From Paenibacillus profundus (lineage in GTDB: Bacteria; Bacillota; Bacilli; Paenibacillales; Paenibacillaceae), in contig NZ_JAJNBZ010000001.1 in NCBI RefSeq assembly GCF_021369635.1, positions 248,001-312,000 of the forward strand: 64,000 nucleotides of DNA, written 5' to 3'. The notes beneath the pieces were generated by a model that worked only from the letters and a program-made list of their open reading frames with translations, had not been told where the DNA came from and made no database searches. Within the stretch, counting starts at the first letter, position 1, and each line of letters opens with the position of its first letter. The translations under genes and the position numbers were made by a program. Positions 45,586 through 53,565 of this stretch are shown here, one piece after another.

Positions 45586-45614
45586 ATAATACCGAACAAA
45601 TATTCGTATTTCAA
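45586..45614 (-). promoter_or_regulatory. sigma-A promoter of the unknown SOS gene
   Basis: On the minus strand TTGAAA, 17 bases, TATTAT. Confidence 0.75.
45594..45605. promoter_or_regulatory. LexA box (one mismatch) between -35 and -10
   Basis: On the minus strand GAATATTTGTTC, in the same place as box 1 of the polymerase promoter. Confidence 0.65.
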
Positions 45615-45721
45615 TAGGCGTTCGTGGTCAAAAGACGTAAAAATGATTACAATAGAGACAAAAGTCTCGTCAATACTCCGTCATTCGCAGAGATGTTGGC
45701 AGCAGGAAAGGAGAGGTAGGA

Positions 45722-46231
45722 ATGCACATTACGCTGCACCGCGGGGAGATATTGTTTCGCCAAGGAGATCCAGGCACTTACTTATATCGCATCGCGAGCG
45801 GCCTGTTCAAGGTTACGCGTCTGCATGAAAACGGCAATATCGTGCTGTTTAACATTTTGTATCCGGGGGAGATTGTGCCTCACCATTCGCTTATTTCGCC
45901 CAAGGATTGCCACGGCACGTCCATTGCTATGGTGACAAGCGAGGTAGAGCGTATTCCGGCAGAGGAATGGTATGAGGAGCTTCGTCTCTATCCGGAAAAA
46001 GCGCTGAGTATCGCTAAGCTGCTCCAAGAGAAGCTCAGATTCATGCAGCAGCGCATCGATCATTTGACAATCGGTGCGCCGGGGGAACGACTGCAGCTCT
46101 TGAAGAAGTGGCTTGACAGTTATACGAAAGAGGCGCCGTTAACGGAACTGCTGACGCAAGAAGAGATTGGTCAGCTTATCGGTGTGCGCCGCGAGACCGT
46201 CAACCGGTTAATTCGGCAAGGCGGTTCATAA
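45722..46231 (+). CDS. short Crp/Fnr-family regulator
   Basis: 169 residues against about 220-230 usual. The cNMP-type beta roll begins at once (HRGEILFRQGDPGTYLYRI), without the usual N-terminal helix. Then comes the dimer helix and a C-terminal helix-turn-helix LTQEEIGQLIGVRRETVNR. It stops at RLIRQGGS, so the wing that normally follows the recognition helix is missing. No Fe-S cysteines. AAAGGAGAGG precedes the ATG. It is a single gene with its own terminator. Confidence 0.88.
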   Translation: MHITLHRGEILFRQGDPGTYLYRIASGLFKVTRLHENGNIVLFNILYPGEIVPHHSLISPKDCHGTSIAMVTSEVERIPAEEWYEELRLYPEKALSIAKLLQEKLRFMQQRIDHLTIGAPGERLQLLKKWLDSYTKEAPLTELLTQEEIGQLIGVRRETVNRLIRQGGS

Positions 46232-46251
46232 CAGAAGAAGACAAAGACGAG

Positions 46252-46298
46252 GCCAAGGTAACCGGATGTGCACAAGCATGCCGCACCTTGGCTTTTTT
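46252..46298 (+). terminator. terminator after the Crp-like gene
   Basis: GCCAAGGT pairs with ACCTTGGC across a 25-base loop and then six T. Confidence 0.75.
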
Positions 46299-46465
46299 GC
46301 GAAACGGATAGAACGTACCGCTAGAACAAGCGCCTCGTCTGGAAAATCCGCTAGGGAGTTATTCTTATTCTCTTGCTCATCTTATCATGGGACATTCTTC
46401 TCTCTTCATATGTGTATTAAAGACGGATGTATAGTGCAGTGATACGAAGGAGGTAATAAAGCGTC

Positions 46466-46768
46466 ATGGGGAACGAGTTTGAAGCGCAAAGTCTGCCTGA
46501 AGAAGGGGTGCCACCCGAGTTCAGGGCAGGTTGCCATCCGGCAGGCAGATCACAGGAACGGATACATGTGCCGTACCGAAGCCCGTGCGATCCTTGTCCG
46601 CCGCTGCCATTTAAAACGTATGTCGTACCGCCGAACCAATTCATCGTTTTCCAGCCGCCGAATTGGCCCCAGTATCCGCCTGAACAAGCTCTGCGCTGCG
46701 GGACGCTCTGGCCGGCGCTACACAGCCCATATCGGCCTAGAAGGGGACGGGAGGGAGAGGCAACATGA
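46466..46768 (+). CDS. cotJA: CotJA spore coat protein
   Basis: 100 residues. Inner coat protein. The core FKTYVVPPNQFIVFQPPNWP and PEQALRCGTLWPALHSPY is the family signature; the first 35 residues are variable. GAAGGAGGTAATAAAGC precedes the ATG. Overlaps cotJB (ATGA), forming the operon with cotJC. Promoter not identified; the B. subtilis operon is sigma-E dependent. Confidence 0.9.
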   Translation: MGNEFEAQSLPEEGVPPEFRAGCHPAGRSQERIHVPYRSPCDPCPPLPFKTYVVPPNQFIVFQPPNWPQYPPEQALRCGTLWPALHSPYRPRRGREGEAT

Positions 46769-47034
46769 ACGCGCATCCTTTTCATACCGAGGAGTATAGG
46801 CAAGCGTTGGAGCAGCTGCAGGTCGTTGATTTTGTGCTGTTGGAGTTGAATTTGTACTTGGATACGCATCCTTGGGATGTGCAGGCCATTCAGCAATTTA
46901 ATCATTATACGCATGAGCGGATGAAGATAGCCAATCAATTTCAGGAAAAATACGGCCCGCTGCAAAACTATGGGCATGCATATTCAGGCTGTCCTTGGTC
47001 GTGGATAGAGACGCCGTGGCCGTGGCAGGTGTGA
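46765..47034 (+). CDS. cotJB: CotJB spore coat protein
   Basis: 89 residues. FHTEEYRQALEQLQVVDFVL, LYLDTHPWDVQAI and a Trp/Pro-rich end CPWSWIETPWPW are typical. Made with CotJA and CotJC, which depend on each other for coat assembly. Confidence 0.92.
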   Translation: MNAHPFHTEEYRQALEQLQVVDFVLLELNLYLDTHPWDVQAIQQFNHYTHERMKIANQFQEKYGPLQNYGHAYSGCPWSWIETPWPWQV

Positions 47035-47136
47035 CATTGTGACGGGAACGTTAGACTGCGAAGACGCCATGGATAATCGATGAATGTTAAACAGCAATGG
47101 ATAAAATGGAGAACATCCAAAGGAGGGGACGCTTGA

Positions 47137-47706
47137 TTGTGGGTGTATGAGAAGAAATTACAATATCCCGTCAGGGTTAGCAAATGCGACCCGCGTATGG
47201 CAAAGCTCTTGCTGGAACAGTACGGCGGCGCGGACGGCGAACTGGCCGCAGCGCTTCGTTACTTGAATCAGCGTTACTCGATACCGGATAAAGTGATCGG
47301 CCTGTTGACCGATATCGGGACAGAGGAATTCGCTCATCTGGAAATGATTGCCACCATGGTCTACAAACTGACCAAAGATGCTACCCCGCAGCAGTTGGAT
47401 GCGGCCGGTCTGGGACCTCATTATGTGGCGCACGATAGTGCGCTGTTCTATAGCAACGCCGCGGGCGTGCCTTGGACCGCCGCCTACATTCAAGCGAAGG
47501 GGGATCCGATTGCTGACTTGTATGAGGATATTGCCGCAGAGGAGAAGGCGCGCGCCACGTACCAGTGGCTCATCGATATGACGGATGACGTTGACTTGCA
47601 GGACGGGTTGAAATTTTTGCGGGAGCGGGAAATCGTGCATTCACTGCGGTTCCGGGAAGCTGTCGAAATTTTGAAGGAGGAGAGGGAAGTGAGAAAGGTA
47701 TTTTAG
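47137..47706 (+). CDS. cotJC: CotJC spore coat protein, manganese catalase family
   Basis: 189 residues. Di-manganese catalase-like fold with TEEFAHLEMIATMVY and DIAAEEKARATYQWL supplying the metal-site Glu and His. It starts at TTG 47137 with AAGGAGGGG upstream. Terminator follows at 47722-47750. Confidence 0.93.
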   Translation: MWVYEKKLQYPVRVSKCDPRMAKLLLEQYGGADGELAAALRYLNQRYSIPDKVIGLLTDIGTEEFAHLEMIATMVYKLTKDATPQQLDAAGLGPHYVAHDSALFYSNAAGVPWTAAYIQAKGDPIADLYEDIAAEEKARATYQWLIDMTDDVDLQDGLKFLREREIVHSLRFREAVEILKEEREVRKVF

Positions 47707-47721
47707 GAATGCTAGAGTGAG

Positions 47722-47750
47722 AGCCGGCGTGTTAAGGGCGCCGGCTTTTG
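47722..47750 (+). terminator. terminator after cotJC
   Basis: AGCCGGCG pairs with CGCCGGCT followed by TTTTG. Confidence 0.75.
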
Positions 47751-47875
47751 GGCTGTAGAGAGAAATATATATCCATATAAATAATGTTACATATAACGTA
47801 ATTTTGAATAAAATGTGTTAATCATAGGAATGGCAAGAAGGGTTGTGAAAAAACTGTTAAAAATTCCAACGCATA

Positions 47876-47908
47876 TTGACAACAATATACACCTATGGGA
47901 ATATTGTT
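47876..47908 (+). promoter_or_regulatory. probable promoter and operator of the NRPS-PKS cluster
   Basis: TTGACA at 47876 is a perfect -35. Downstream AACAATAT (47881-47888) and ATATTGTT (47901-47908) form an 8-bp inverted repeat with a 12-base centre, overlapping the expected -10 region, where no strong hexamer is seen. Suited to a repressor site. The surrounding 250 bases are AT-rich and gene-free. Confidence 0.5.
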
Positions 47909-48014
47909 AGAGTAACTTACAGGAAATACGAATAATGACTAATCGAAGAAAATTGTATTATGTTTCATTATTTTACATAATATCTCTATCAAAAAAGAAG
48001 AGGTGGATATCGTT

Positions 48015-49034
48015 TTGGGTGTCAAGGAATTGGAGTTGGTCATTCCACCGATTGTCGGATATCAATATGTTGCCTATCCTCTTTGTACGGCGCTCACCCG
48101 CAAAGAGGCGCTGCCGTGGTTTTACAGCAATTTCATTCACCTTTATTGCCATCACGACCTTGACGAAGAACGCACTTCAGGCTCTGTGCCGTTCAGTTTT
48201 TATGGAGAAGATTTCATTCGCTGTCCGTGGCTGATTACGCAAAAATTGGAGCGGGAAATCGTGCTCGACTCACCACCAGGAATTGTCGAATTTCTGGTAA
48301 ATGGTATCAATTCAGGCTATACGATCTCTCTCAATGTCGATGAGTACTATATCCCTCACAGACGAGTCTATCGTCAAACTCATTATGCTCATGATATTTT
48401 GGTGTACGGTTACGATGCTGCGAAGCGGACGTTCCTCGTTCTCGGCTATGATGAGGAGATGCAGTTCCGGAAGACGCTCGTGCCGTTTCATGAATTGGAG
48501 CAGGGATTTCGCCATCTTGAATGGACGGACAACTATCAAGAGCAAATCTATTTGTACAAATTCAATAAAGCAGGGAGCTACCGGCTGGATGCGGCGTTCA
48601 TCAAACAATCGATGGAAGAGTACATTGCCGCCTGCAATGTTTCCTTGCGCAACCGTGGGACGACTGACCCGTTGGAGGCAGCATTCGGCGTAGAAGTCTA
48701 TTCTGCGCTCATCCGCAACATACCCGTGCTTGTGCGGAAACGTGATATAAGGCCTATCCATATTTTGTGGGAGCATAAGAAAACGATGGGGCTTCGAATC
48801 AATTATTTATGCGAGCAGGGGCTTCTTCCGCCAGCTTTTGCAGGATGCTTCCAACCGATAGAGGAACAGGCTTTTGCCTTGCGGCATTTGCTGATGAAGT
48901 TCGCCATGACCGGAGACGATGCCATTCTGGAGCAAGGAATTAACGAAGTGACTTGCATAATGGAAAGCGAAAAACGGATATTGGGAACGGTGGCGGAAGC
49001 GCTGGAACACCAGCATGTTCCTCAACATTCGTAA
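48015..49034 (+). CDS. BtrH-like papain-fold protein, first gene of the cluster
   Basis: 339 residues from TTG 48015, which has AGGTGG 8 bases before it (a GTG at 48003 is the alternative). It resembles the N-terminal domain of BtrH, a peptidase-like fold that transfers an acyl chain from an ACP to an amine in butirosin synthesis. Visible: VGYQYVAYPLCTAL, in which the Cys could be the nucleophile, and the His-containing DEYYIPHRRVYRQTHYAHDI. The C-terminal half is helical. It overlaps the NRPS gene, so it belongs to the cluster. An acyl transfer, cyclising or proofreading role is possible; nothing visible decides. Confidence 0.6.
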   Translation: MGVKELELVIPPIVGYQYVAYPLCTALTRKEALPWFYSNFIHLYCHHDLDEERTSGSVPFSFYGEDFIRCPWLITQKLEREIVLDSPPGIVEFLVNGINSGYTISLNVDEYYIPHRRVYRQTHYAHDILVYGYDAAKRTFLVLGYDEEMQFRKTLVPFHELEQGFRHLEWTDNYQEQIYLYKFNKAGSYRLDAAFIKQSMEEYIAACNVSLRNRGTTDPLEAAFGVEVYSALIRNIPVLVRKRDIRPIHILWEHKKTMGLRINYLCEQGLLPPAFAGCFQPIEEQAFALRHLLMKFAMTGDDAILEQGINEVTCIMESEKRILGTVAEALEHQHVPQHS

Positions 49035-52000
49035 CTTAACCCGATTGGAGGTCATTTCTCTGGACGACGCGCGCAAGCTGTATCCGTTAACACATCCGCA
49101 AAAGCGCATTTGGTACGTGGAGAACATCTATCCAGGCACGAGCCTCCATAACATTGGAGGACTAATCAAAATTTACGGTCCCGTCGATTTTCAGCTGTTG
49201 GAGGAAGCGATAAACCAGTTTATCCGGCAAAACGATGCCATCCGCATACGGCTCGTTGAACAAGACGGCACGGTGCAGCAGACAGTGACAGAGTATCGAA
49301 GGAGGACGTTCCCGTTCATCGATTTTACGACTACACCTTCGGATGCTGATGTCGATGCTTGGGTGAGTGCGGAGTTTGCCAATCCCCTGCCGCTGGACGG
49401 GGAATTGCTTTACGATTTTGCACTGGTCAAAATTAACGAGTCGGAGAGCGCATATTTAACGAAAGCCCACCATATTATCTCTGACGGATGGTCTTTTCAA
49501 CTGATGACGACGCAAATCAACCAAATTTATACGCAGCTGATGCAAGGTGAGGAAGTTCAGCAGGAAGCACGGCCCACCTATTTAGACTACATCGGACATG
49601 AGCATAAGTATTTGTCGTCTTCCCGTCATGTGAAAAATAAACACTACTGGCAAAAAAAATTCGAGCACGTCCATGACGTTGCCCTGCATACTACGGCAAG
49701 CGGCACGTCAGGCAAACGCAAGAAGTTCCTGATAAGCTCGCACACCTCAGAAGCCATTCGCGATTTCGCACATGTGCATCACATTTCGTTGAACACCTTT
49801 TTCGTAGCAACGATGCTCCTTTACCTCCACAAAGCAAACCAACAAGACCGCATCATGATAGGCACACCCGTATTAAACCGTACCGGAGTCAAAGAAAAAA
49901 ACACATTCGGGATGTTTACCAGCACGATGCCATTTCTCGCTGACATCCAATACGAGATGTCCTTCTCCACGTTCATACATAACGTCAACCATGAACTCAT
50001 CCAATGTTATTTCCATCAGAAATATCCTTACAACTTGCTCGTGCAGGACCTCCAACTTCAGAAGAGGGGGTTGGATCAATTATTTCAAGTGTGCGTGAAC
50101 TATTACAATACTACATTTGACCGGAGCTTCGGCCCCGGATGGAAAATGCAGCAAATCGAAGTTCATAACGGCAACCAGCTGTATCCATTGCAGGTCATTG
50201 TCACTGAATGGTCATCAAATGGCGGGCTGGAGTTGTACTTCGATTACAAAACAGGCGACTATACGGACATACAAATCGATGAAATATACTGCCGCCTGCT
50301 CCATTTAATAGATCAAATTATAAGTTACCCCGATGCCCGAATTGGTGATTTACAGCTGCTGCTGCCGGGTGAACGTGCAGATCTTCTGTACGCGTGCAAC
50401 ATGACGGAACATACGTATCCTGCGCAAAAAACGATATTGCAGCTGTTCGAAGAACAAGTCGAACGGACGCCGGACCGCGTGGCCGCTTCATGCAATGGGC
50501 AATCGCTTACGTATCGCGGGCTGAACGATCGAGCAAATCAGCTAGCCCGCACGCTGCTGAAGAGCGGGATCCGCCCGCATACGCCGGCAGCCATCATGGG
50601 ACGGCACTCTCTGGCAATCGTGGTCGGGATATGGGCGGTAATCAAGGCCGGAGGCGCGTATCTTCCCATCGACCCCGATTATCCCAAGGATCGGATCGAA
50701 TATATTTTACGGGATAGCGGAGCTTCGCTTCTGCTGACGCACGGCAAGGAATGGGAGCAGCTGTCTTATGAAGGTGCGGTTATCGCGCTCGATGACGAAC
50801 GTCTATACGAAAATGACAAGAGCAACCTGCCGGCAATGAGCACGGCGGACGATCTGGTCTATATCATTTACACTTCGGGTTCCACAGGCAATCCGAAGGG
50901 GACGATGATCGAACATCGAGGACTGGTGAACTATATTTGGTGGGCGAACAAAACGTATATTCACGCGCACGACGATGTGTTTGCGCTCTATTCCTCGATT
51001 GCATTTGACTTGACGGTGACATCTATCTTTACGCCGTTAATTAGCGGCAACCGCATTGAAATCTATGAGGACGATGGGAACGAATTCATTGTTCACCGCA
51101 TTTTACACGACAACAAGGCTACGGTCATCAAGCTGACGCCGGCGCATCTTGCGCTCATCAAAGACATCGATCTACACGCTTCTAGCGTCCGGACATTCAT
51201 CGTGGGCGGAGAGGATTTGAAGTGTGCGCTTGCTCATCACATTCACGAGCGGTGTGGTGGCGGCATTGATATCTACAACGAATACGGCCCGACCGAAACC
51301 GTGGTTGGATGCATGATTTACCGGTACGACCCGGCGCGGGACAAGGGGACGTCAGTGCCGATAGGACAGCCGATCGATAACGTGCAAATTTATTTGCTGG
51401 ACCAGAGATTGGAGCCGGTTCCGAATGGGACGATTGGCGAAATATACATTTCTGGGGACGGCGTGGCCCGGGGCTACTTGCACAGACCGGAGCTGACGCA
51501 GGAACGCTTTTTGGACAACCCGTTCCTGCCGGGCAAGAGCATGTACCGGACCGGTGACTTGGCCATGCGTCACGATAAAGGCGACATCGGATATCTGGGC
51601 AGAATCGATCACCAAGTCAAAATCAAAGGGTACCGCATTGAGATGGGGGAAATCGAACATCAACTGCTTGCGATGGAACCGATTGAAGAAGCGGTCGTCA
51701 TTGATCAGACCGGGGATGACGGGCAGCAGCATCTTGTCGCCTACTTCGTTGCCGCGGGGGAGCTTGCTTCTCTGGAACTGAGGATGAGGCTGGCGGAGGC
51801 GCTGCCTTCGTATATGATTCCAGCGTATTTTGTCCGTCTGGATCAACTGCCGTTGACGCCGAACGGAAAAGTGGATCGCCGGCTTCTGCCTGCTCCGGAA
51901 CGAGCGCTCGAACAGATCGATACAGGGGAGCCCCATCTCATCGCAGCATTTTTGACGGACATTTTCAAGGAAGTGCTGCAGGTAGAGGAAATGAATCCCC

Positions 52001-53547
52001 ATGACAATTTCTATCGTATGGGCGGCGACTCGATCAAGGCGATTCAGATTGCGTCCAAAGTAAATGCCGCAGGCTACAGGCTGAAGGTTCAACACATTTT
52101 GAGTTATCCGGTTATCTATGAACTGGCGGCGCTGATTGAAATGAACGTGTCTGTTCCGGTTGAGCAGGGTCTGTGCGAAGGGACGATCAAGCCGCTGCCG
52201 ATTACGTCCTGGTTTTTCGGAAGAGAATGGAACAATCCGCATTACTATGTCCAATCCGTCCTGCTTCGCTTAACGCAGAAGGTGACGACCGAGCAGCTGC
52301 AGGCGGCGCTATATGCATTAATACAGCATCATGATGCATTGAGGCTGCAGTATGACGAAAGGGTCGGCTGTCTCGCATACCGGCAAGTCGAGCGGGAAGA
52401 CGTGGAGCTTGCCAGCTGCGACCTTGCCCATCATTCGGCGGAGGAGCGGACCGCAGCGTTGAAGAACCGCGCCGAGTCGTTCAAAGCGAGTATGCGTCTT
52501 GGCCACGGATTGCTAATTAAATCGCTTTTACTTGATAAAGGAGTACAGGGACAGAGTCTCCTGCTGACGGCGCATCATTTGGTCGTGGACGGCGTGTCTT
52601 GGAGAATTATGCTGGAAGACCTTGATCGGCTGCTGCAAGCGGTAATGACCGGGGCAAGCTTGCCTCTTCCGGCCAAAACGAATTCCGTCCAAGCCTGGGC
52701 GGAGGCCATCGAAGCATACAGCCACGAGCGCGCGCGCGAGCACCTCGAATATTGGCAGTCTGTCGTGGAAGAAGCGGAAGACAGCTTGAACGCCGATTTC
52801 CCTTCAGCTGACGACCGGCATGCCGTATGCGGCACGCTTGTCAGGGAACTGCCCGTGGAAGAGACGCGGAAGTTGTTGGGAGATGCCAACGCTGCGTTCC
52901 ACACACAGACGAGCGATTTGCTGGTCACCGCGCTAGCAATGGCAGTAATCAGCTTCACAGGCAAGGAGAAGGTCACGTTCGAGCTGGAGGGGCACGGGCG
53001 CGAGGAACTGTTCGAGAACATCGACGTATCCAGAACGGTCGGGTGGTTCACTTCGATGTATCCGGTCAACCTCCGTCTGTCTGGCACAGAGCCTGCCGAC
53101 ATCATAAAGAGCATAAAGGAGCAGCTCCGATCCATTCCGAACAAAGGGGTTGACTACGGCATATTAGCATACGGTTCCGGCCGCGTTGCAAAGACCGATC
53201 AGGGCTTGCTCCGCTTCAACTACATGGGAGAGATCGACAATCATCTGCACAGCCCGGTGCTGCAAATTGCTTCGGAAGATACGGGAAGCGACACGTGTTC
53301 GAGCAACCGGCTGTCTTGCTTGGCCGATGTCGTAGCGATGGTCATCGATAAGACGCTCCAAGTCCGCATGACATACAGCACAGCCAAATTCAGCCGGGAC
53401 ACGATGGAAGCGCTGATGCGCGCCTTTATGCAGCGGTTGAACGAGATAATTCAGTTCTGCGCGGACAGGGAACAGTCCGACTTTACGCCATCCGATTTTG
53501 AGACGGTGAAGCTGGAGCAAGAAGAGTTGGACGTTCTCTTCAACTAA
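49015..53547 (+). CDS. NRPS, C-A-PCP-E, Asn-activating: N-acyl-D-Asn starter module
   Basis: 1510 residues. Starter-type condensation domain (about 22-440; HHIISDGW near 150), adenylation domain (460-970; YTSGSTGNPKG near 618), PCP (985-1055; Ser in GGDSIKA) and epimerisation domain (1065-1505; HHLVVDGVSW near 1187, and FELEGHGRE, PNKGVDYGILAYG). Reading the ten pocket positions against GrsA gives D-L-T-K-I-G-E-V-G-K, which is the Asn code. With a leading C domain and E domain the expected product is N-acyl-D-Asn on the carrier, the prodrug cap used by zwittermicin, colibactin and xenocoumacin. The start is unclear: ATG 49015 has no ribosome site, but GGAGGT lies 7 bases before a CTG at 49060. 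Confidence 0.88.
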   Translation: MFLNIRNLTRLEVISLDDARKLYPLTHPQKRIWYVENIYPGTSLHNIGGLIKIYGPVDFQLLEEAINQFIRQNDAIRIRLVEQDGTVQQTVTEYRRRTFPFIDFTTTPSDADVDAWVSAEFANPLPLDGELLYDFALVKINESESAYLTKAHHIISDGWSFQLMTTQINQIYTQLMQGEEVQQEARPTYLDYIGHEHKYLSSSRHVKNKHYWQKKFEHVHDVALHTTASGTSGKRKKFLISSHTSEAIRDFAHVHHISLNTFFVATMLLYLHKANQQDRIMIGTPVLNRTGVKEKNTFGMFTSTMPFLADIQYEMSFSTFIHNVNHELIQCYFHQKYPYNLLVQDLQLQKRGLDQLFQVCVNYYNTTFDRSFGPGWKMQQIEVHNGNQLYPLQVIVTEWSSNGGLELYFDYKTGDYTDIQIDEIYCRLLHLIDQIISYPDARIGDLQLLLPGERADLLYACNMTEHTYPAQKTILQLFEEQVERTPDRVAASCNGQSLTYRGLNDRANQLARTLLKSGIRPHTPAAIMGRHSLAIVVGIWAVIKAGGAYLPIDPDYPKDRIEYILRDSGASLLLTHGKEWEQLSYEGAVIALDDERLYENDKSNLPAMSTADDLVYIIYTSGSTGNPKGTMIEHRGLVNYIWWANKTYIHAHDDVFALYSSIAFDLTVTSIFTPLISGNRIEIYEDDGNEFIVHRILHDNKATVIKLTPAHLALIKDIDLHASSVRTFIVGGEDLKCALAHHIHERCGGGIDIYNEYGPTETVVGCMIYRYDPARDKGTSVPIGQPIDNVQIYLLDQRLEPVPNGTIGEIYISGDGVARGYLHRPELTQERFLDNPFLPGKSMYRTGDLAMRHDKGDIGYLGRIDHQVKIKGYRIEMGEIEHQLLAMEPIEEAVVIDQTGDDGQQHLVAYFVAAGELASLELRMRLAEALPSYMIPAYFVRLDQLPLTPNGKVDRRLLPAPERALEQIDTGEPHLIAAFLTDIFKEVLQVEEMNPHDNFYRMGGDSIKAIQIASKVNAAGYRLKVQHILSYPVIYELAALIEMNVSVPVEQGLCEGTIKPLPITSWFFGREWNNPHYYVQSVLLRLTQKVTTEQLQAALYALIQHHDALRLQYDERVGCLAYRQVEREDVELASCDLAHHSAEERTAALKNRAESFKASMRLGHGLLIKSLLLDKGVQGQSLLLTAHHLVVDGVSWRIMLEDLDRLLQAVMTGASLPLPAKTNSVQAWAEAIEAYSHERAREHLEYWQSVVEEAEDSLNADFPSADDRHAVCGTLVRELPVEETRKLLGDANAAFHTQTSDLLVTALAMAVISFTGKEKVTFELEGHGREELFENIDVSRTVGWFTSMYPVNLRLSGTEPADIIKSIKEQLRSIPNKGVDYGILAYGSGRVAKTDQGLLRFNYMGEIDNHLHSPVLQIASEDTGSDTCSSNRLSCLADVVAMVIDKTLQVRMTYSTAKFSRDTMEALMRAFMQRLNEIIQFCADREQSDFTPSDFETVKLEQEELDVLFN

Positions 53548-53565
53548 ATAAAGGGGCGAAGAAAC

